A stretch of 64,000 nucleotides of DNA, taken from the NCBI RefSeq assembly GCF_034262375.1, contig NZ_CP139558.1, forward strand, positions 3,596,001 through 3,660,000, given 5' to 3'. Position numbers and translations under genes: made by a program. Positions 35,617-45,803 of this stretch are shown in pieces. The notes beneath the pieces were generated by a model. That model was not told where the DNA came from, did no database searches, and was given only the letters and a program-made list of their open reading frames with translations. The first letter of the stretch is position 1. Each line of letters starts with the position of its first letter. The stretch is from Mucilaginibacter sabulilitoris (GTDB lineage: Bacteria; Bacteroidota; Bacteroidia; Sphingobacteriales; Sphingobacteriaceae).

Positions 35617-36540
35617 TTATTTCTGAAACAGTTTAAGTTTAAGGCCCAATTCAACAGCCCCGGCGGTATAGCTGTTAATACGCCCGGTTTCCAGGTTATA
35701 AGTAAAGTTTACAGCAAATGCTTTTTGGTCAAAAACGAAACCAAGACCTGCGCTTTGGTTACTATGATAAATAGCCTGGAGTGATATATAATAATTGGTC
35801 ATGGTGAAATTAAGGCCGGCATCAAAAATATCGGTTGCTCCCTTTACCTTTCTATAAGCTACCAACGGTTCAAATATCATGTTACTGAAATCATCATTCG
35901 ATTTTATCTTGTAGCTCACCGCACTCATGAACAATACCCTGTCCACATCTATCCGTTCAATAGAGTTTTTAAAAAAAGCGGCCTTTAAATTGGGGACAAC
36001 AGCTTCAACAAATAGTTCATTGCTGGTGTAGGCAATACCAAAATCGCCATCAACATAAGGCTTTGCTTGATTATACCTGGCAATCTGCTCATCAGTTTCG
36101 TCGCCTATAATTTTATCACGATCAAGTCTTGAATCATCAATACCCAGCGACAAACCAAAGTTCAGCTTCTGGTTATTATCGCTCAGGGGCAAGTGATAGG
36201 CATAGGTACCCATAGCCCGGGTTTGCCTTATTAAGCCAGCCTGATCGTCATTTACATTAAGCCCCAAACCTACTTTATCCGTCGCCTGGTAATCGGCAGT
36301 TAATATCTGCGATTTAGGTGCGCCCGGAAAAGAACTCCATTGCTGGCGGTAGCCTATGTTGAGGTTAAGGCCCGGGTTAAGACCAGCCATAGCCGGATTA
36401 AGCAAGTAGCGGTTTTGAAAATAAATAGATTGAAACGGATTTAACTGGGCTTTACAGCATAGCGTACCGCATATAAGCAGCAACAGCACCAGTAAAGGCT
36501 TTTTTAATATCATATTTTTATTCCGTTTAAAGTTTTTCAT
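35617..36540 (-). CDS. sprF: PorP/SprF-family outer-membrane protein of T9SS
   Basis: A 307-residue outer-membrane beta-barrel protein (signal ILKKPLLVLLLLICGTLCCKAQ). It has the family start NPFQSIYFQNRYLLNPAMAGLN and GYRQQWSSFPGAPKSQ, and ends in alternating strands with a C-terminal aromatic-rich strand. SprF proteins work with the type IX secretion system to export or anchor a specific SprB-like adhesin, usually encoded directly upstream, as here (52 bp gap). An in-frame ATG at 36513 is an equally good start. The pairing with the giant adhesin gives the gene row its likely purpose. Confidence 0.9.
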   Translation of the reverse strand: MKNFKRNKNMILKKPLLVLLLLICGTLCCKAQLNPFQSIYFQNRYLLNPAMAGLNPGLNLNIGYRQQWSSFPGAPKSQILTADYQATDKVGLGLNVNDDQAGLIRQTRAMGTYAYHLPLSDNNQKLNFGLSLGIDDSRLDRDKIIGDETDEQIARYNQAKPYVDGDFGIAYTSNELFVEAVVPNLKAAFFKNSIERIDVDRVLFMSAVSYKIKSNDDFSNMIFEPLVAYRKVKGATDIFDAGLNFTMTNYYISLQAIYHSNQSAGLGFVFDQKAFAVNFTYNLETGRINSYTAGAVELGLKLKLFQK

Positions 36541-36592
36541 GTTATTAATAATTTCTTTTTATCGGCATTCGCCTTTTGTTGATTTATGCCGG

Positions 36593-39500
36593 TTATCTGT
36601 TCCTTACAATGGTTATATATCCTTTGAATTTGCGTTGCTGTGGCCCCAGGTCAATCAGGTAATAATAAGTTCCCTCGGTAAGCGGCGATCCACCATACAT
36701 TCCATTCCAATCATTGGTATAGCCATGTTTAGTGTAAACCGTGCGGCCCCCTCTGTCGTAAACAGTAACTATGTTATTGGGGTAAAGCTGAATATCCTGT
36801 ATTACCCATACATCATTTTTCCCGTCGCCATTTGGTGTAAGGATGTTTGTAACCACTAAATCTTTCTGATCAGCCCCTCTATACACCAATAAGGTATAGG
36901 TGTTGGTAGTAGTGTGGTCCTGTGCAGTTACTACAATGGTAATAGTATTATTACCTGTATTAAGCGGGATGCTGTAAGATTCATGATTATTTGAGGTTGA
37001 TGTACCATTAACCCGGGCAGTTGCTGTGGCATCAAAAGTTAAGGTAAGCCTGATATGGTCAACATCATTATCAACCTGTGTGGTGTAAGCCAGATTACCT
37101 GATGTAAATGCCGGTGATAAAGTACCCGAGCTTAGTACCAGGTTAATTAAATTTGCATCACTCAGCGGATTAACCATCAGTTTACCGGGAACATAGTTGA
37201 ATGTATAATTGGATGATACCGTGCCACTTGCCGTTATCGGATAAGTTCCCGGCGTTGAGGTAGTATTGGCCGGGGTTGTTAGTACTGGCAGCGTCGTTAA
37301 ACTCTCCTTATCATCACCGTTCACAAAACCACTGTAGGCAGCAGTAAGTGCCGGGTTAGGCGCACCATATAGCCTGCTCTTATTTTCGGCAGTAATGGTT
37401 AACGTTGCTTTGTTAATGATTAAAGTTCCGGGAACATATACAATTTTATAATTCGCAATAACAGCACCGCTGGCCGTAATTGGATAGGTACCTGCCCCCG
37501 ATGCAGCAGTAGCCGTTGTAGATACTGATGGTTTGGTTGCGAAGCTGGAGTTGTTATCACCATTAATAAACCCGTTATAGCTTAAACTCAATGCCGGATT
37601 AGCCGAACCATAAATCTTACTTTGATTATTAGCCGTAATGGTTAAAGTCACCTGGTTTACAATAATATTGCCGGCTACATAAGTTATCTTATAATTGCCC
37701 GATGTAAACGAACCACCGGTTGCAGCGCTCGCCACTACCGAACCTGTGTAAGTGTTAACCGCCGCGTTGGCTGCGGCCCCGGTTCCATAAGTTATGGTTA
37801 CACTGCCAATGGTTTCGGAATTTACAAGTCCTGTTGAGGTAAATGCTGTTAACCCAGTACCACCAGTTAGTATTTGCCCATAAAGTTTGGTTTTATTGTT
37901 AGCCGTGATAGTTAATGCAACTGGCGTTACAGTCAAGATACCTGGTTTATATGCAATGGTATAATTTGATGAAACTGCTCCGCTGGCTGTAACGGGATAA
38001 GTATTAACCGGCGAATTGGCAACAGCTGTTGTTGCTATCGTTGGCTCAGTAGTCAAACTGGATGCATTATCTGTACCAACAAAGCCATTGTAGCTTACAC
38101 TCAATGCCGGATTAACCGAGCCATAGGTTTTAGTAGCATTATTAGCTGTGATGGTCAGCGCGGCAGGAGTGACCGTTAAAATACCTGGTTTGTAAACAAT
38201 GGCATAGTTAGCCGATACTGCACCGCTTGTGGTAACAGGATAAGTATTAACCGGCGAACCGGTTACCGCTGTTGTGCTAACCGTTGGCGCGGTAGTTAAG
38301 CTCGATTCGTCATCCGTACCGGTAAAACCACTATAACTTACAGTAAGCGCCGGGTTAACCGAACCATAAGTTTTGGTGGCGTTATTGGCGGTAATGGTCA
38401 GTGCTTTCTGAATAATGGTGAGGTCTGCGCCGTTATAGGTGAGCGTGTAATTACTGCTTAATGCCAGGCTGCCTTGTTTAATGGCGTAAGTACCTGCATT
38501 CTCGCCCGCATCCCTGCTCAATGCTCCGCTGAAAGTATCTGCAAATGCTAACGTGCCGTTGGTGACACGATACGTTAATGCAGGATCGGCAGCGCCATAA
38601 GGTTTAGTTTGCGGATCGGCAGTTACTGTAATGGCCTTTTTAGCGATTGTTAGATTTGCGCCTTTGTAAGTCAGTATATAGTTAGCGCTTAATGCTAAAC
38701 TACCTTGCTTAATAGCGTAGGTGCCTGCGTTTTCGCCGGCGTCCCTGCCGAGCGTTCCGGTAAAGGCGTCTGTACCCACTAATGCACCACCGGTAACACT
38801 GTATGTTAACGCCGGATCGATATCGCCATAGGTTTTGGTTTTTGTGTTTGCGGTAACAGTCACCGCTACTTTACCAACTATTATATCACCCGCAACATAG
38901 CTGATGTGATAATTACCCGGAGCAAAGGTGCCGCCGGTTGCCGCGCTAACTGTTACAGAGCCTGTATAAGCATCGGCAACTGCGCCTGCGGCAGATCCTG
39001 CACCATAAGCAATGGTTACGGTGCCAATGGTTTCGGAATTTATAAGTCCAGCTGATGTAAATGCTGTTGAACCAGCGCCTCCGGTTAATGCTTCACCGTA
39101 AAGTTTATTTTTATTATTGGCCGTAATGGTCAGTGTTGCCGGGTTTATTGTTAAAATACCTGGTTTATAAACTATGGTATAATTAGCCGATACCGCACCA
39201 CTGGCAGTAACAGGATAAGTATTCACAGCCGAGTTAGTTACTGCCGTAGTACTTACCGTCGGAGCGGTGGTCAGGCTTGATGCGTCATCGCCGACTGTAA
39301 ACCCGCTGTAGCTTACACTTAAAGCCGGGTTAGCAGCACCATAAGTTTTTGTGGCGTTATTAGCGGTAATAGTTAAAACCTTTTTACCAACTATAATATC
39401 GCCGGCAACATAGCTAATGGTATAGTTACCCGGTGCAAACGTGCCACCAGTAGCCGCGCTGGCCACTACAGATCCGATGTAGGTATTAACCGTTGCGCCT

Positions 39501-42500
39501 GCCGCCGCACCTGTACCATAAGTAATGGTTACACTGCCTACGGTTTCGGAGTTTACAAGCCCGGCTGAAGTAAAATCAGTTGAACCAGCACCGCCGGTTA
39601 ACGCCTGGCCGTAAGACTTCGTTTTATCATTGGCAATAATAGTTAATGTAGCCCGTGTTACTGTTAAAGTACCTTGTTTATAAGTTATAGTATAGTTTGA
39701 TGATACTGCTTCGCTTGCTGTAATTGGATATGTATTTACCGGCGAATTGGTAACGGCTGTCGTGTTTACTGTTGGTGCTGTGGTTAAGCTTGATGCATCA
39801 TCCGTTCCAACAAAGCCACTATAACTTACATTTAGTGCAGGAACTGTCGCTCCATATATTTTGGTAGCATTATTAGCGGTGATGGTCAATGCCGCTTTTG
39901 TTACGGTCAATGCACCTGGCTTATATACAAAGGTGTAATTGGCAGATGCTGCCCCACTGGCCGTGATCGGATATGTATTTACCGGCGAGTTGGTAACGGC
40001 AGTGGTTGTTATGGTTGGAGCGGTGGTAAGGCTTGTTGCATTATCCGTTCCAACAAAGCCACTATAACTTACACTTAGTGCAGGAACAGGCGCCCCGTAT
40101 ATTTTGGTAGCATTGTTGGCCGTAATGGTCAATGTTGCAGGAGTAACTGTTAGCGTACCAGGCTTATACACAATGGTATAATTAGCAGATACCGCCCCAC
40201 TGGCTGTTATAGCGTATGTATTCACCGGCGAGTTTGGAACTGCTGTTGTGCTGATGGTGGGTTGTGTAGTTAAGCTGGATGGATCATCGGTACCTACAAA
40301 ACCGCTGTACGTAACACTCAGGGCAGGAACTCCTGCTCCATATATTTTAGTAACATTATTTGCCGTTATAGTTAAAATAGTCTGGCCAACGGTAAGGGTA
40401 CCGACTTGATAGGTAATAGTATAATTATTCGCGTTAAAGGTACCGCCTGTGGCCGCACTCGGTATTATATGGTATGTGCCCACCGGGGCCAGGGCTGTCC
40501 CACCAACTCCATAATTAATGGTTACACTGCCTATCGTTTCTGTACCCACGAGGCCGGTTGAGGTAAAGTCAGTAGAACCCGAGCCACTGGTAAGGGTTGT
40601 ACCAAAGGCCTTGCCTTTATTGCTGGCGATAACGGTGAGTGCTGCTTTGTTCACCACGATGTTTCCGGCTACATAATTAATGGTATAGTTGGCCGGTGTA
40701 AATGTGCCGCCGCCTGCTGCACTGGCGGTTACCGAACCGGTGTAGGTATTAACAGCGGCATTGGCAGCAGCGCCTGTTCCGTAAGCAATCAGCATATTAC
40801 CCACGGTTTCTGTGCCTACCAATCCTGTAGCTGTAAATTCAGTAGTTGTGGCACCATCGGTAAGGGCTTGTCCGTAAGTTTTGGTAATATTTTTGGCCGT
40901 AACTGTCAATGCTTTACGATTAACCGTGCTGGCAACCGTTGCCACTTTTACATCGCTTACCCCGGTGCTGCTCAGTACTATATCGCCGGAGTAAGTGCCT
41001 GCTCCAGAGCCAGCGGCCAGCCTGATATAAACCGGTGTTGAAGCAATGTTTCCGGCTGCACCAATGGTAACCGTAGGGGTAAATGTGGTGTTGTTGGCAC
41101 TCACCTCAAAACCAGCCGGAGCCGTAACCAATATACCGGCGCTAAGCCTTAAACCCGATACGTTAAATGTACCCGATGATGACGCCGTTCCGTAAGTTGT
41201 AGCTAAGGTCGATAATGTGCCGGTAGTACTGATTGTCGAAGGGGCATAAGTTATGGTTTTGAAGGCCGTGGTGCTGTTATGCAATCCATCGCTTACCATA
41301 AGGGTTATTGTACGGTCGCCCGTATTTGCAGATGTACTTTGATAAGTTATTGACCTAAGCGCATTTTGCCATTGTGCGAGAGTTGCCGATGATCCTACTG
41401 AATTGAGGATAAATGTGCCGGGTGCCCCTGGAGAAGCGGTTATATTGCCCACATCACCGGTAGGTGCAAAGGCCAGTTGATCTCCACCTTGAAAACCTGT
41501 CTGTATAGTTAAAAAGGCGCTAAACAATGTAGTGTTATCAACATCCGCTACCGTTATCCCCGGGTCAACAATTACAGGTACCGCACCATACACAGTGGTT
41601 CCGGCGCTTGCTGTTACCACCGGCGGTTGATTAACTGCCGCTATATTAAAAGTGGCAGTTGCCGTATCGCACAAAGAAGGTGTACCATTATCACACACCT
41701 GGTATCTCAATGAATCGGATCCTGCGTAATCATTATTTGGTGTGTAGGTAACGCTACCATCCGCATTTAATACCACGGTACCATTTACCGGTGCTGTTAC
41801 CAGCGACGCAGTTAAAGCATTACCATCCGGGTCGGTATCATTAGCAAGCACATTGCCGGTTGATGGAATATTTTGATTTGTGTTGTAAATATCATTATTA
41901 GCTACTGGGCTGGAGTTGGCATGGGTAAGCGATACCGTGACTATATTACCATCGCCTTTACTATCGTTTGCTTTATAGGTAAAATTATCACTAGCCGGAC
42001 CTGTTGAGGCATAAGTAAAACTGCCGTTGGGATTTAAAGTCAGGGTACCATTGACAGGGCCGTTTACCAATATGGCAGTTATCGGGTCACCATCAGCATC
42101 GGTATCATTACTTAGTACACCCGGCGCTGCAATGGTTAAGGTCTGATTGGTTTTAATGTTATAATTATCGGCAACAGCTACAGGTAATTGATTTACCGCC
42201 GACACGTTGAAAACCAGCGTTGCCGTATCACACAAAGAAGGTGTACCATTATCACACACCTGGTATAAAAGTGAATCGGAACCTGCGTAATTATTGTTTG
42301 GTGTGTAGGTAAAGCTACCATCAGCGTTTAATACCACGGTACCATTTACCGGTGCTGTTACCAGCGATGCAGTTAAAGCATTGCCATCCGGATCAGTATC
42401 ATTAGTAAGCACATTTCCAGTTGAAGGAATATTTTGATTTGTGTTGGAGAGATCATTATTCGCTATAGGATTTGAGTTGACATGGCTAAGCGATACCGTA

Positions 42501-43630
42501 ATCGTATTGCCATCACCCTTGCCGTCGTTAACCTTATAGGTAAACTGATCATTAGTTGCACCGGTTGAGGTGTAGGTAAAACTGCCGTTTAGATTTAAAA
42601 TCAGGGTACCATTGGCAGGGCCGAATACCAATATGGCTGTCAGTGGGTCACCGTCGGCATCAGTATCATTACCCAATATTCCCGGTGCAGCAACAGTTAA
42701 AGCCTGGCCTGTTTTAAAGCTATAATTATCGGCCACGGCTACCGGTAGATTATTTGCTGCAAGTGTGGTAAAAGTTTGATCGGCGCCGTAAGATGTACCT
42801 ATTGAGTTGGTTGCGTAGGCCCTATAATGATAAGTAGTGCTACCCGCCAAACCCGAAGCGCTTACAGATATAGCTCCGGTACCGGTACCATTGGTTAGTT
42901 TAGTATTAACTGTGGTAGGGTTGGCTGTAGTAGCGTAAACTATACCTTTTTCGGTTACGGCGGCGCCACCGTCGGCGGTTACCGTACCGGTTAAGGTAGC
43001 GGAGCTGGCGGTAACCGATGTCGAATTGTCGGTGGTTACGCTTGGCACCGTTGCACCGGTACTAATGACCACATCATCAATACCAACACCAAAAGCGGCA
43101 GCTTTATCAGAGGTAAATCTCACCTCATCTATATTAACAAAGGCCCCCAGCTGTGATTCGGGGATGTTCACTAACCCGAACGCATTGAATGCCGCTGTTG
43201 ATGTTGAACCTAACTCACGCCCTCCTTTATAAGCATGCAGCGTAATTACCTGATCGCCACCGGCTAAAGCACCTACAGCAGTTGGTGTAACCGATATACT
43301 CCGTAAAGTAAACTGAGAGCCCGATGCTGTTAATATACGCGCAAAGTTAAACGTTGCATCCGTACCGACCTTTTGCATACGGATATAAGGATTCCCGCCT
43401 ACATTTGAGGTAAGAATCCGCTGTTCGCCGGTTCCCTGGCACTGTACTACCCAACCATTGGCAACACTGCAGTTAGCACTGGTCAGGTTAAGATTGGCGA
43501 TCACATTGTTATCGGCCAGTATGACGCCCGAGGTTGGGAAACACGACCAGTCAAAGGTTTGGGCCGAAGCCCGAAAACCGAACATGACTATTAAAAGGCT
43601 TATACAAAAAACAAGTAGAAGTTTTTTCAT
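36593..43630 (-). CDS. Giant SprB-like adhesin with MBG repeats and T9SS type B sorting domain
   Basis: A 2345-residue surface protein. Signal peptide (1-24, ending RASAQ). Residues 25-195 are a beta-sandwich-like region ending IDDVVIS. Residues 200-285 resemble fibronectin III. Residues 295-670 hold tandem Ig/cadherin-type units (VADNY, NDTDADGDP, NGSFTYTS). A further beta domain spans 675-800. Then come 15 MBG-type repeats (LTITANNATKxYG ... NTYPITASG). Near 2190-2260 is a cadherin-like beta-sandwich domain (LSSGTLSPAF). The last 90 residues are the CHU_C/T9SS type B domain (LTPNGDGKNDVWVI, VYDRGGR, GTYYYLIDL). It should be secreted by T9SS and held at the cell surface. It sits in the row with SprF and carries the ACCTAAAC leader. 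Confidence 0.92.
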   Translation of the reverse strand: MKKLLLVFCISLLIVMFGFRASAQTFDWSCFPTSGVILADNNVIANLNLTSANCSVANGWVVQCQGTGEQRILTSNVGGNPYIRMQKVGTDATFNFARILTASGSQFTLRSISVTPTAVGALAGGDQVITLHAYKGGRELGSTSTAAFNAFGLVNIPESQLGAFVNIDEVRFTSDKAAAFGVGIDDVVISTGATVPSVTTDNSTSVTASSATLTGTVTADGGAAVTEKGIVYATTANPTTVNTKLTNGTGTGAISVSASGLAGSTTYHYRAYATNSIGTSYGADQTFTTLAANNLPVAVADNYSFKTGQALTVAAPGILGNDTDADGDPLTAILVFGPANGTLILNLNGSFTYTSTGATNDQFTYKVNDGKGDGNTITVSLSHVNSNPIANNDLSNTNQNIPSTGNVLTNDTDPDGNALTASLVTAPVNGTVVLNADGSFTYTPNNNYAGSDSLLYQVCDNGTPSLCDTATLVFNVSAVNQLPVAVADNYNIKTNQTLTIAAPGVLSNDTDADGDPITAILVNGPVNGTLTLNPNGSFTYASTGPASDNFTYKANDSKGDGNIVTVSLTHANSSPVANNDIYNTNQNIPSTGNVLANDTDPDGNALTASLVTAPVNGTVVLNADGSVTYTPNNDYAGSDSLRYQVCDNGTPSLCDTATATFNIAAVNQPPVVTASAGTTVYGAVPVIVDPGITVADVDNTTLFSAFLTIQTGFQGGDQLAFAPTGDVGNITASPGAPGTFILNSVGSSATLAQWQNALRSITYQSTSANTGDRTITLMVSDGLHNSTTAFKTITYAPSTISTTGTLSTLATTYGTASSSGTFNVSGLRLSAGILVTAPAGFEVSANNTTFTPTVTIGAAGNIASTPVYIRLAAGSGAGTYSGDIVLSSTGVSDVKVATVASTVNRKALTVTAKNITKTYGQALTDGATTTEFTATGLVGTETVGNMLIAYGTGAAANAAVNTYTGSVTASAAGGGTFTPANYTINYVAGNIVVNKAALTVIASNKGKAFGTTLTSGSGSTDFTSTGLVGTETIGSVTINYGVGGTALAPVGTYHIIPSAATGGTFNANNYTITYQVGTLTVGQTILTITANNVTKIYGAGVPALSVTYSGFVGTDDPSSLTTQPTISTTAVPNSPVNTYAITASGAVSANYTIVYKPGTLTVTPATLTITANNATKIYGAPVPALSVSYSGFVGTDNATSLTTAPTITTTAVTNSPVNTYPITASGAASANYTFVYKPGALTVTKAALTITANNATKIYGATVPALNVSYSGFVGTDDASSLTTAPTVNTTAVTNSPVNTYPITASEAVSSNYTITYKQGTLTVTRATLTIIANDKTKSYGQALTGGAGSTDFTSAGLVNSETVGSVTITYGTGAAAGATVNTYIGSVVASAATGGTFAPGNYTISYVAGDIIVGKKVLTITANNATKTYGAANPALSVSYSGFTVGDDASSLTTAPTVSTTAVTNSAVNTYPVTASGAVSANYTIVYKPGILTINPATLTITANNKNKLYGEALTGGAGSTAFTSAGLINSETIGTVTIAYGAGSAAGAVADAYTGSVTVSAATGGTFAPGNYHISYVAGDIIVGKVAVTVTANTKTKTYGDIDPALTYSVTGGALVGTDAFTGTLGRDAGENAGTYAIKQGSLALSANYILTYKGANLTIAKKAITVTADPQTKPYGAADPALTYRVTNGTLAFADTFSGALSRDAGENAGTYAIKQGSLALSSNYTLTYNGADLTIIQKALTITANNATKTYGSVNPALTVSYSGFTGTDDESSLTTAPTVSTTAVTGSPVNTYPVTTSGAVSANYAIVYKPGILTVTPAALTITANNATKTYGSVNPALSVSYNGFVGTDNASSLTTEPTIATTAVANSPVNTYPVTASGAVSSNYTIAYKPGILTVTPVALTITANNKTKLYGQILTGGTGLTAFTSTGLVNSETIGSVTITYGTGAAANAAVNTYTGSVVASAATGGSFTSGNYKITYVAGNIIVNQVTLTITANNQSKIYGSANPALSLSYNGFINGDNNSSFATKPSVSTTATAASGAGTYPITASGAVIANYKIVYVPGTLIINKATLTITAENKSRLYGAPNPALTAAYSGFVNGDDKESLTTLPVLTTPANTTSTPGTYPITASGTVSSNYTFNYVPGKLMVNPLSDANLINLVLSSGTLSPAFTSGNLAYTTQVDNDVDHIRLTLTFDATATARVNGTSTSNNHESYSIPLNTGNNTITIVVTAQDHTTTNTYTLLVYRGADQKDLVVTNILTPNGDGKNDVWVIQDIQLYPNNIVTVYDRGGRTVYTKHGYTNDWNGMYGGSPLTEGTYYYLIDLGPQQRKFKGYITIVRNR
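37175..40925 (-). repeat. Array of 15 MBG-domain repeats inside the adhesin gene
   Basis: Fifteen units of about 75-90 codons are counted by their LTITAnNxTKxYG starts. They fall into three types: nine short units with PAL(S/T)VSYSGF, four or five longer 'GGAGSTDFTS' units, and two with ALTY..TGG. DNA identity between neighbouring units is high, so copy number may vary between strains. Confidence 0.85.
41640..42740 (-). repeat. Two near-identical ~550-bp Ig/cadherin-type units in the adhesin gene
   Basis: The segments around 41640-42175 and 42190-42740 are highly similar at DNA level, for example the CACAAAGAAGGTGTACCATT block near 41668 and 42232. Such identity suggests recent duplication or gene conversion. 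Confidence 0.75.
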
Positions 43631-43678
43631 TATAATAAGGTTTAGGTTAGGCAGATGCCTTTATAGTATGTATAAAAT

Positions 43679-44647
43679 TTATTCTGTTTCCATCTTTGCC
43701 AGGTTTAGATATTCAGCATAGCTTATAAAGCGCTGCCCTGTATTAAATCCGTATTTACTGGCAAACCTGGCCGGTACATAACAATTTTTGATGTTGAAAA
43801 AATTGATATTCAATAACTTATTACTTCTGCATGCCACAGTGAAACCAAAATTCGCGTTGAGAATAATGGTTCCGGGGGCATAGTACATCTTATTGGAGAT
43901 GGTAACAGCTGCATCTAAAATTTTAAGCTCTGATCCATTGATCAGCGTGGGGGCTCCCATATTCCATGAGCTACAAGCTTTGATCACATCAATAATTTCT
44001 TCAGCTTCCATGGTGCCCCAATTGATCATGATATCTTTAAGCTGGGGGCGCTCGTAATAGGCCGCCTTACTTTCATCCTGTTCAATTTCAGGTAACATTT
44101 TACCTGCGGTTATGCTATCTAATATGTTAAATACCCCTTTTATGTATAGTTCACCAAATAACTGATGAACATAATCATAACTAAAGTGCGGTTCATTCAA
44201 GACTTTATGTCGCCATACTACCGCACCGCTGTCTAACTTATCAACCAAACGATGGATAACTAATCCAATTTCTTTAAGCCCGTTTCTAAGTTGCCAAAAA
44301 ACAGGCGCGGGTCCTCTGAATTGTGGCAGTAAGCCAAAGTGAACATTGTAAATACCCCATTTTACATCGGTAAGACGTGCCGTTTTTACAACATGGCTGT
44401 AGCCGACAAAAAAAATAATGTCAGGCTGATTTAATTGCTGCCAATTATACAGATCATCCTTTTCACTTTCAAAGGTGAGTTCAATACCTGCGGCATTACA
44501 AAAATTTACCGTTTCGGAAGGGTTTTGATTAGGATCGGCAGTTTTGCCCACATATAACATTGCCCCTGCTTTATTTTTATAGTTATATAAATTTGAAAGC
44601 AGGGGGATGTATAGCATTGCTGAATTGGATACGATACCTATTTTCAT
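43679..44647 (-). CDS. Formyltransferase-family protein (Fmt/ArnA-N-like)
   Basis: A 322-residue protein with the formyltetrahydrofolate-dependent formyltransferase fold. The catalytic triad Asn101-His103-Asp139 is visible in NVHFGLLPQFRG and DKLDSGAVVW, with the formyl-THF loop FRGPAPVFWQL. The C-terminal 110 residues resemble the Fmt C-terminal barrel. It is not the housekeeping Fmt by context: it lies between a tail-collar protein gene and the giant adhesin gene, in one gene row. Its N-terminus IGIVSNSAMLYIPLL also differs from usual Fmt starts. The substrate could be an amino sugar or a peptide amine. That is inference. Confidence 0.8.
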   Translation of the reverse strand: MKIGIVSNSAMLYIPLLSNLYNYKNKAGAMLYVGKTADPNQNPSETVNFCNAAGIELTFESEKDDLYNWQQLNQPDIIFFVGYSHVVKTARLTDVKWGIYNVHFGLLPQFRGPAPVFWQLRNGLKEIGLVIHRLVDKLDSGAVVWRHKVLNEPHFSYDYVHQLFGELYIKGVFNILDSITAGKMLPEIEQDESKAAYYERPQLKDIMINWGTMEAEEIIDVIKACSSWNMGAPTLINGSELKILDAAVTISNKMYYAPGTIILNANFGFTVACRSNKLLNINFFNIKNCYVPARFASKYGFNTGQRFISYAEYLNLAKMETE

Positions 44648-44698
44648 CAGCTCCGGATCAATGTAAAACGGTTTTATAGTGATTCTTATTTAAATCAA

Positions 44699-45235
44699 TT
44701 AGTTTCTTGATGGATAAATGCCTTCTAAAGCGATAATAAAGGTAATCGCCAAATAAGGCTGCATGTTATTGTGCGGCTGGCTGTTTCCCGCTGTAGAAAT
44801 CATGGCAGGAGCCATCGTAGTGTTAATAGAAGCGGGGGCGATGAAATTTAATGGAGCGCCTCCAACGTCCGGATCTGAGGATAAGGCCAGTACATTTCCC
44901 TCTGGCGAAGCCTGTGTACCGGTTGCAGCACTTGCCGAAACCGTATGCGTATGCTGCGGCATCTGAGTATTGATCAATGTTACATTTTCTGATCCGCTTG
45001 CTTCACCAATTACCCTGTTAGTTAAACCCGGGCTCTGGCCCCAGTGTATTGGTGCCCGACCCTGCAAATTAGGCAGTGCGAAGGTTGTTATGCCATCACC
45101 TCCATAAGTAGTGCCGAGAAGTGAAAATAATGCTGAGTTTTGAGCTATTGACAGCAATTGACCATTACACAATGCCCAGCCACGTGGGGCAAAGTTGCCG
45201 GCAAACATTAAAACAGTTCCAAGATAAGTTTCCAT
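44699..45235 (-). CDS. Phage tail-collar domain protein (MdpB-like)
   Basis: A 178-residue protein that fits the 'microcystin-dependent protein'/tail-collar family: start YLGTVLMFAGNFAPRGWALC, then NGQLLSIAQNSALFSLLGTTYGGDG, LPNLQGRAPIHWGQ, a variable middle, and the end NMQPYLAITFIIALEGIYPS. Such proteins occur singly or in groups in many bacteria outside phages, with unclear function. There are no other phage genes here. It heads the minus-strand row and carries an ACCTAAAC leader. The variable middle (residues 90-150) is rich in Ser, Thr, Ala and Asn, which makes it a possible target for the nearby hydroxylase, sulfotransferase or formyltransferase; this is inference. Confidence 0.88.
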   Translation of the reverse strand: METYLGTVLMFAGNFAPRGWALCNGQLLSIAQNSALFSLLGTTYGGDGITTFALPNLQGRAPIHWGQSPGLTNRVIGEASGSENVTLINTQMPQHTHTVSASAATGTQASPEGNVLALSSDPDVGGAPLNFIAPASINTTMAPAMISTAGNSQPHNNMQPYLAITFIIALEGIYPSRN

Positions 45236-45803
45236 AATTTAAGGGTTGTTTAGGTATTAATTAATATTTATAAATGGTTTTGTGTATCAATATAAACAAC
45301 TCCAGGATAGCACTTGCGCATGCTACGGTATTGTTTAATAATAGTATACCGAAATCAGTATATTAACTAAAACAACATATCAAAATGCATTATAAATCAT
45401 ACATTTAAACATATCGATTGTTAAAATGATTATTCACAATATCATGTCAAACTATATAGTCAAGCCTTTATAAATGTGATTATCAGGGGTAAAATCACCT
45501 AAAATTAGTAGCAAAACGTTTAATGGGCGTTTATTTTGGTTTTGAGATTTAAGTTTATAAAGGTAAATGTAACTACTTTTAATATATTATTATAATTTTT
45601 TTATTTAGTTTTAGTTAAAAATAAAATATTGATTAAAATTAAATCTACTTAATTATTTTACTATTAAGTATTTAATGATTGCCTTCATAAATCTTTAGTA
45701 AAATAAAATGAATAAAATAAATACTATAATTAACCAATAGTTTATTTATAATCTACATGATATAGCTTATTATCACCAAATGTCTATCAAAAATATAATG
45801 TCA

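Noticed and set aside
36539..36859. Plus-strand ORF antisense to the adhesin and SprF gap
   Set aside because: It is a shadow of the adhesin C-terminus in another frame.
37175..40925. CRISPR-like array because of regular repeats
   Set aside because: The repeats lie in one open reading frame, are about 240 bp long and encode MBG domains.
44699..45235. Prophage or tailocin indicated by the tail-collar gene
   Set aside because: No tail, baseplate, capsid, lysis or terminase genes are nearby. MdpB-like collar proteins also occur outside phages.
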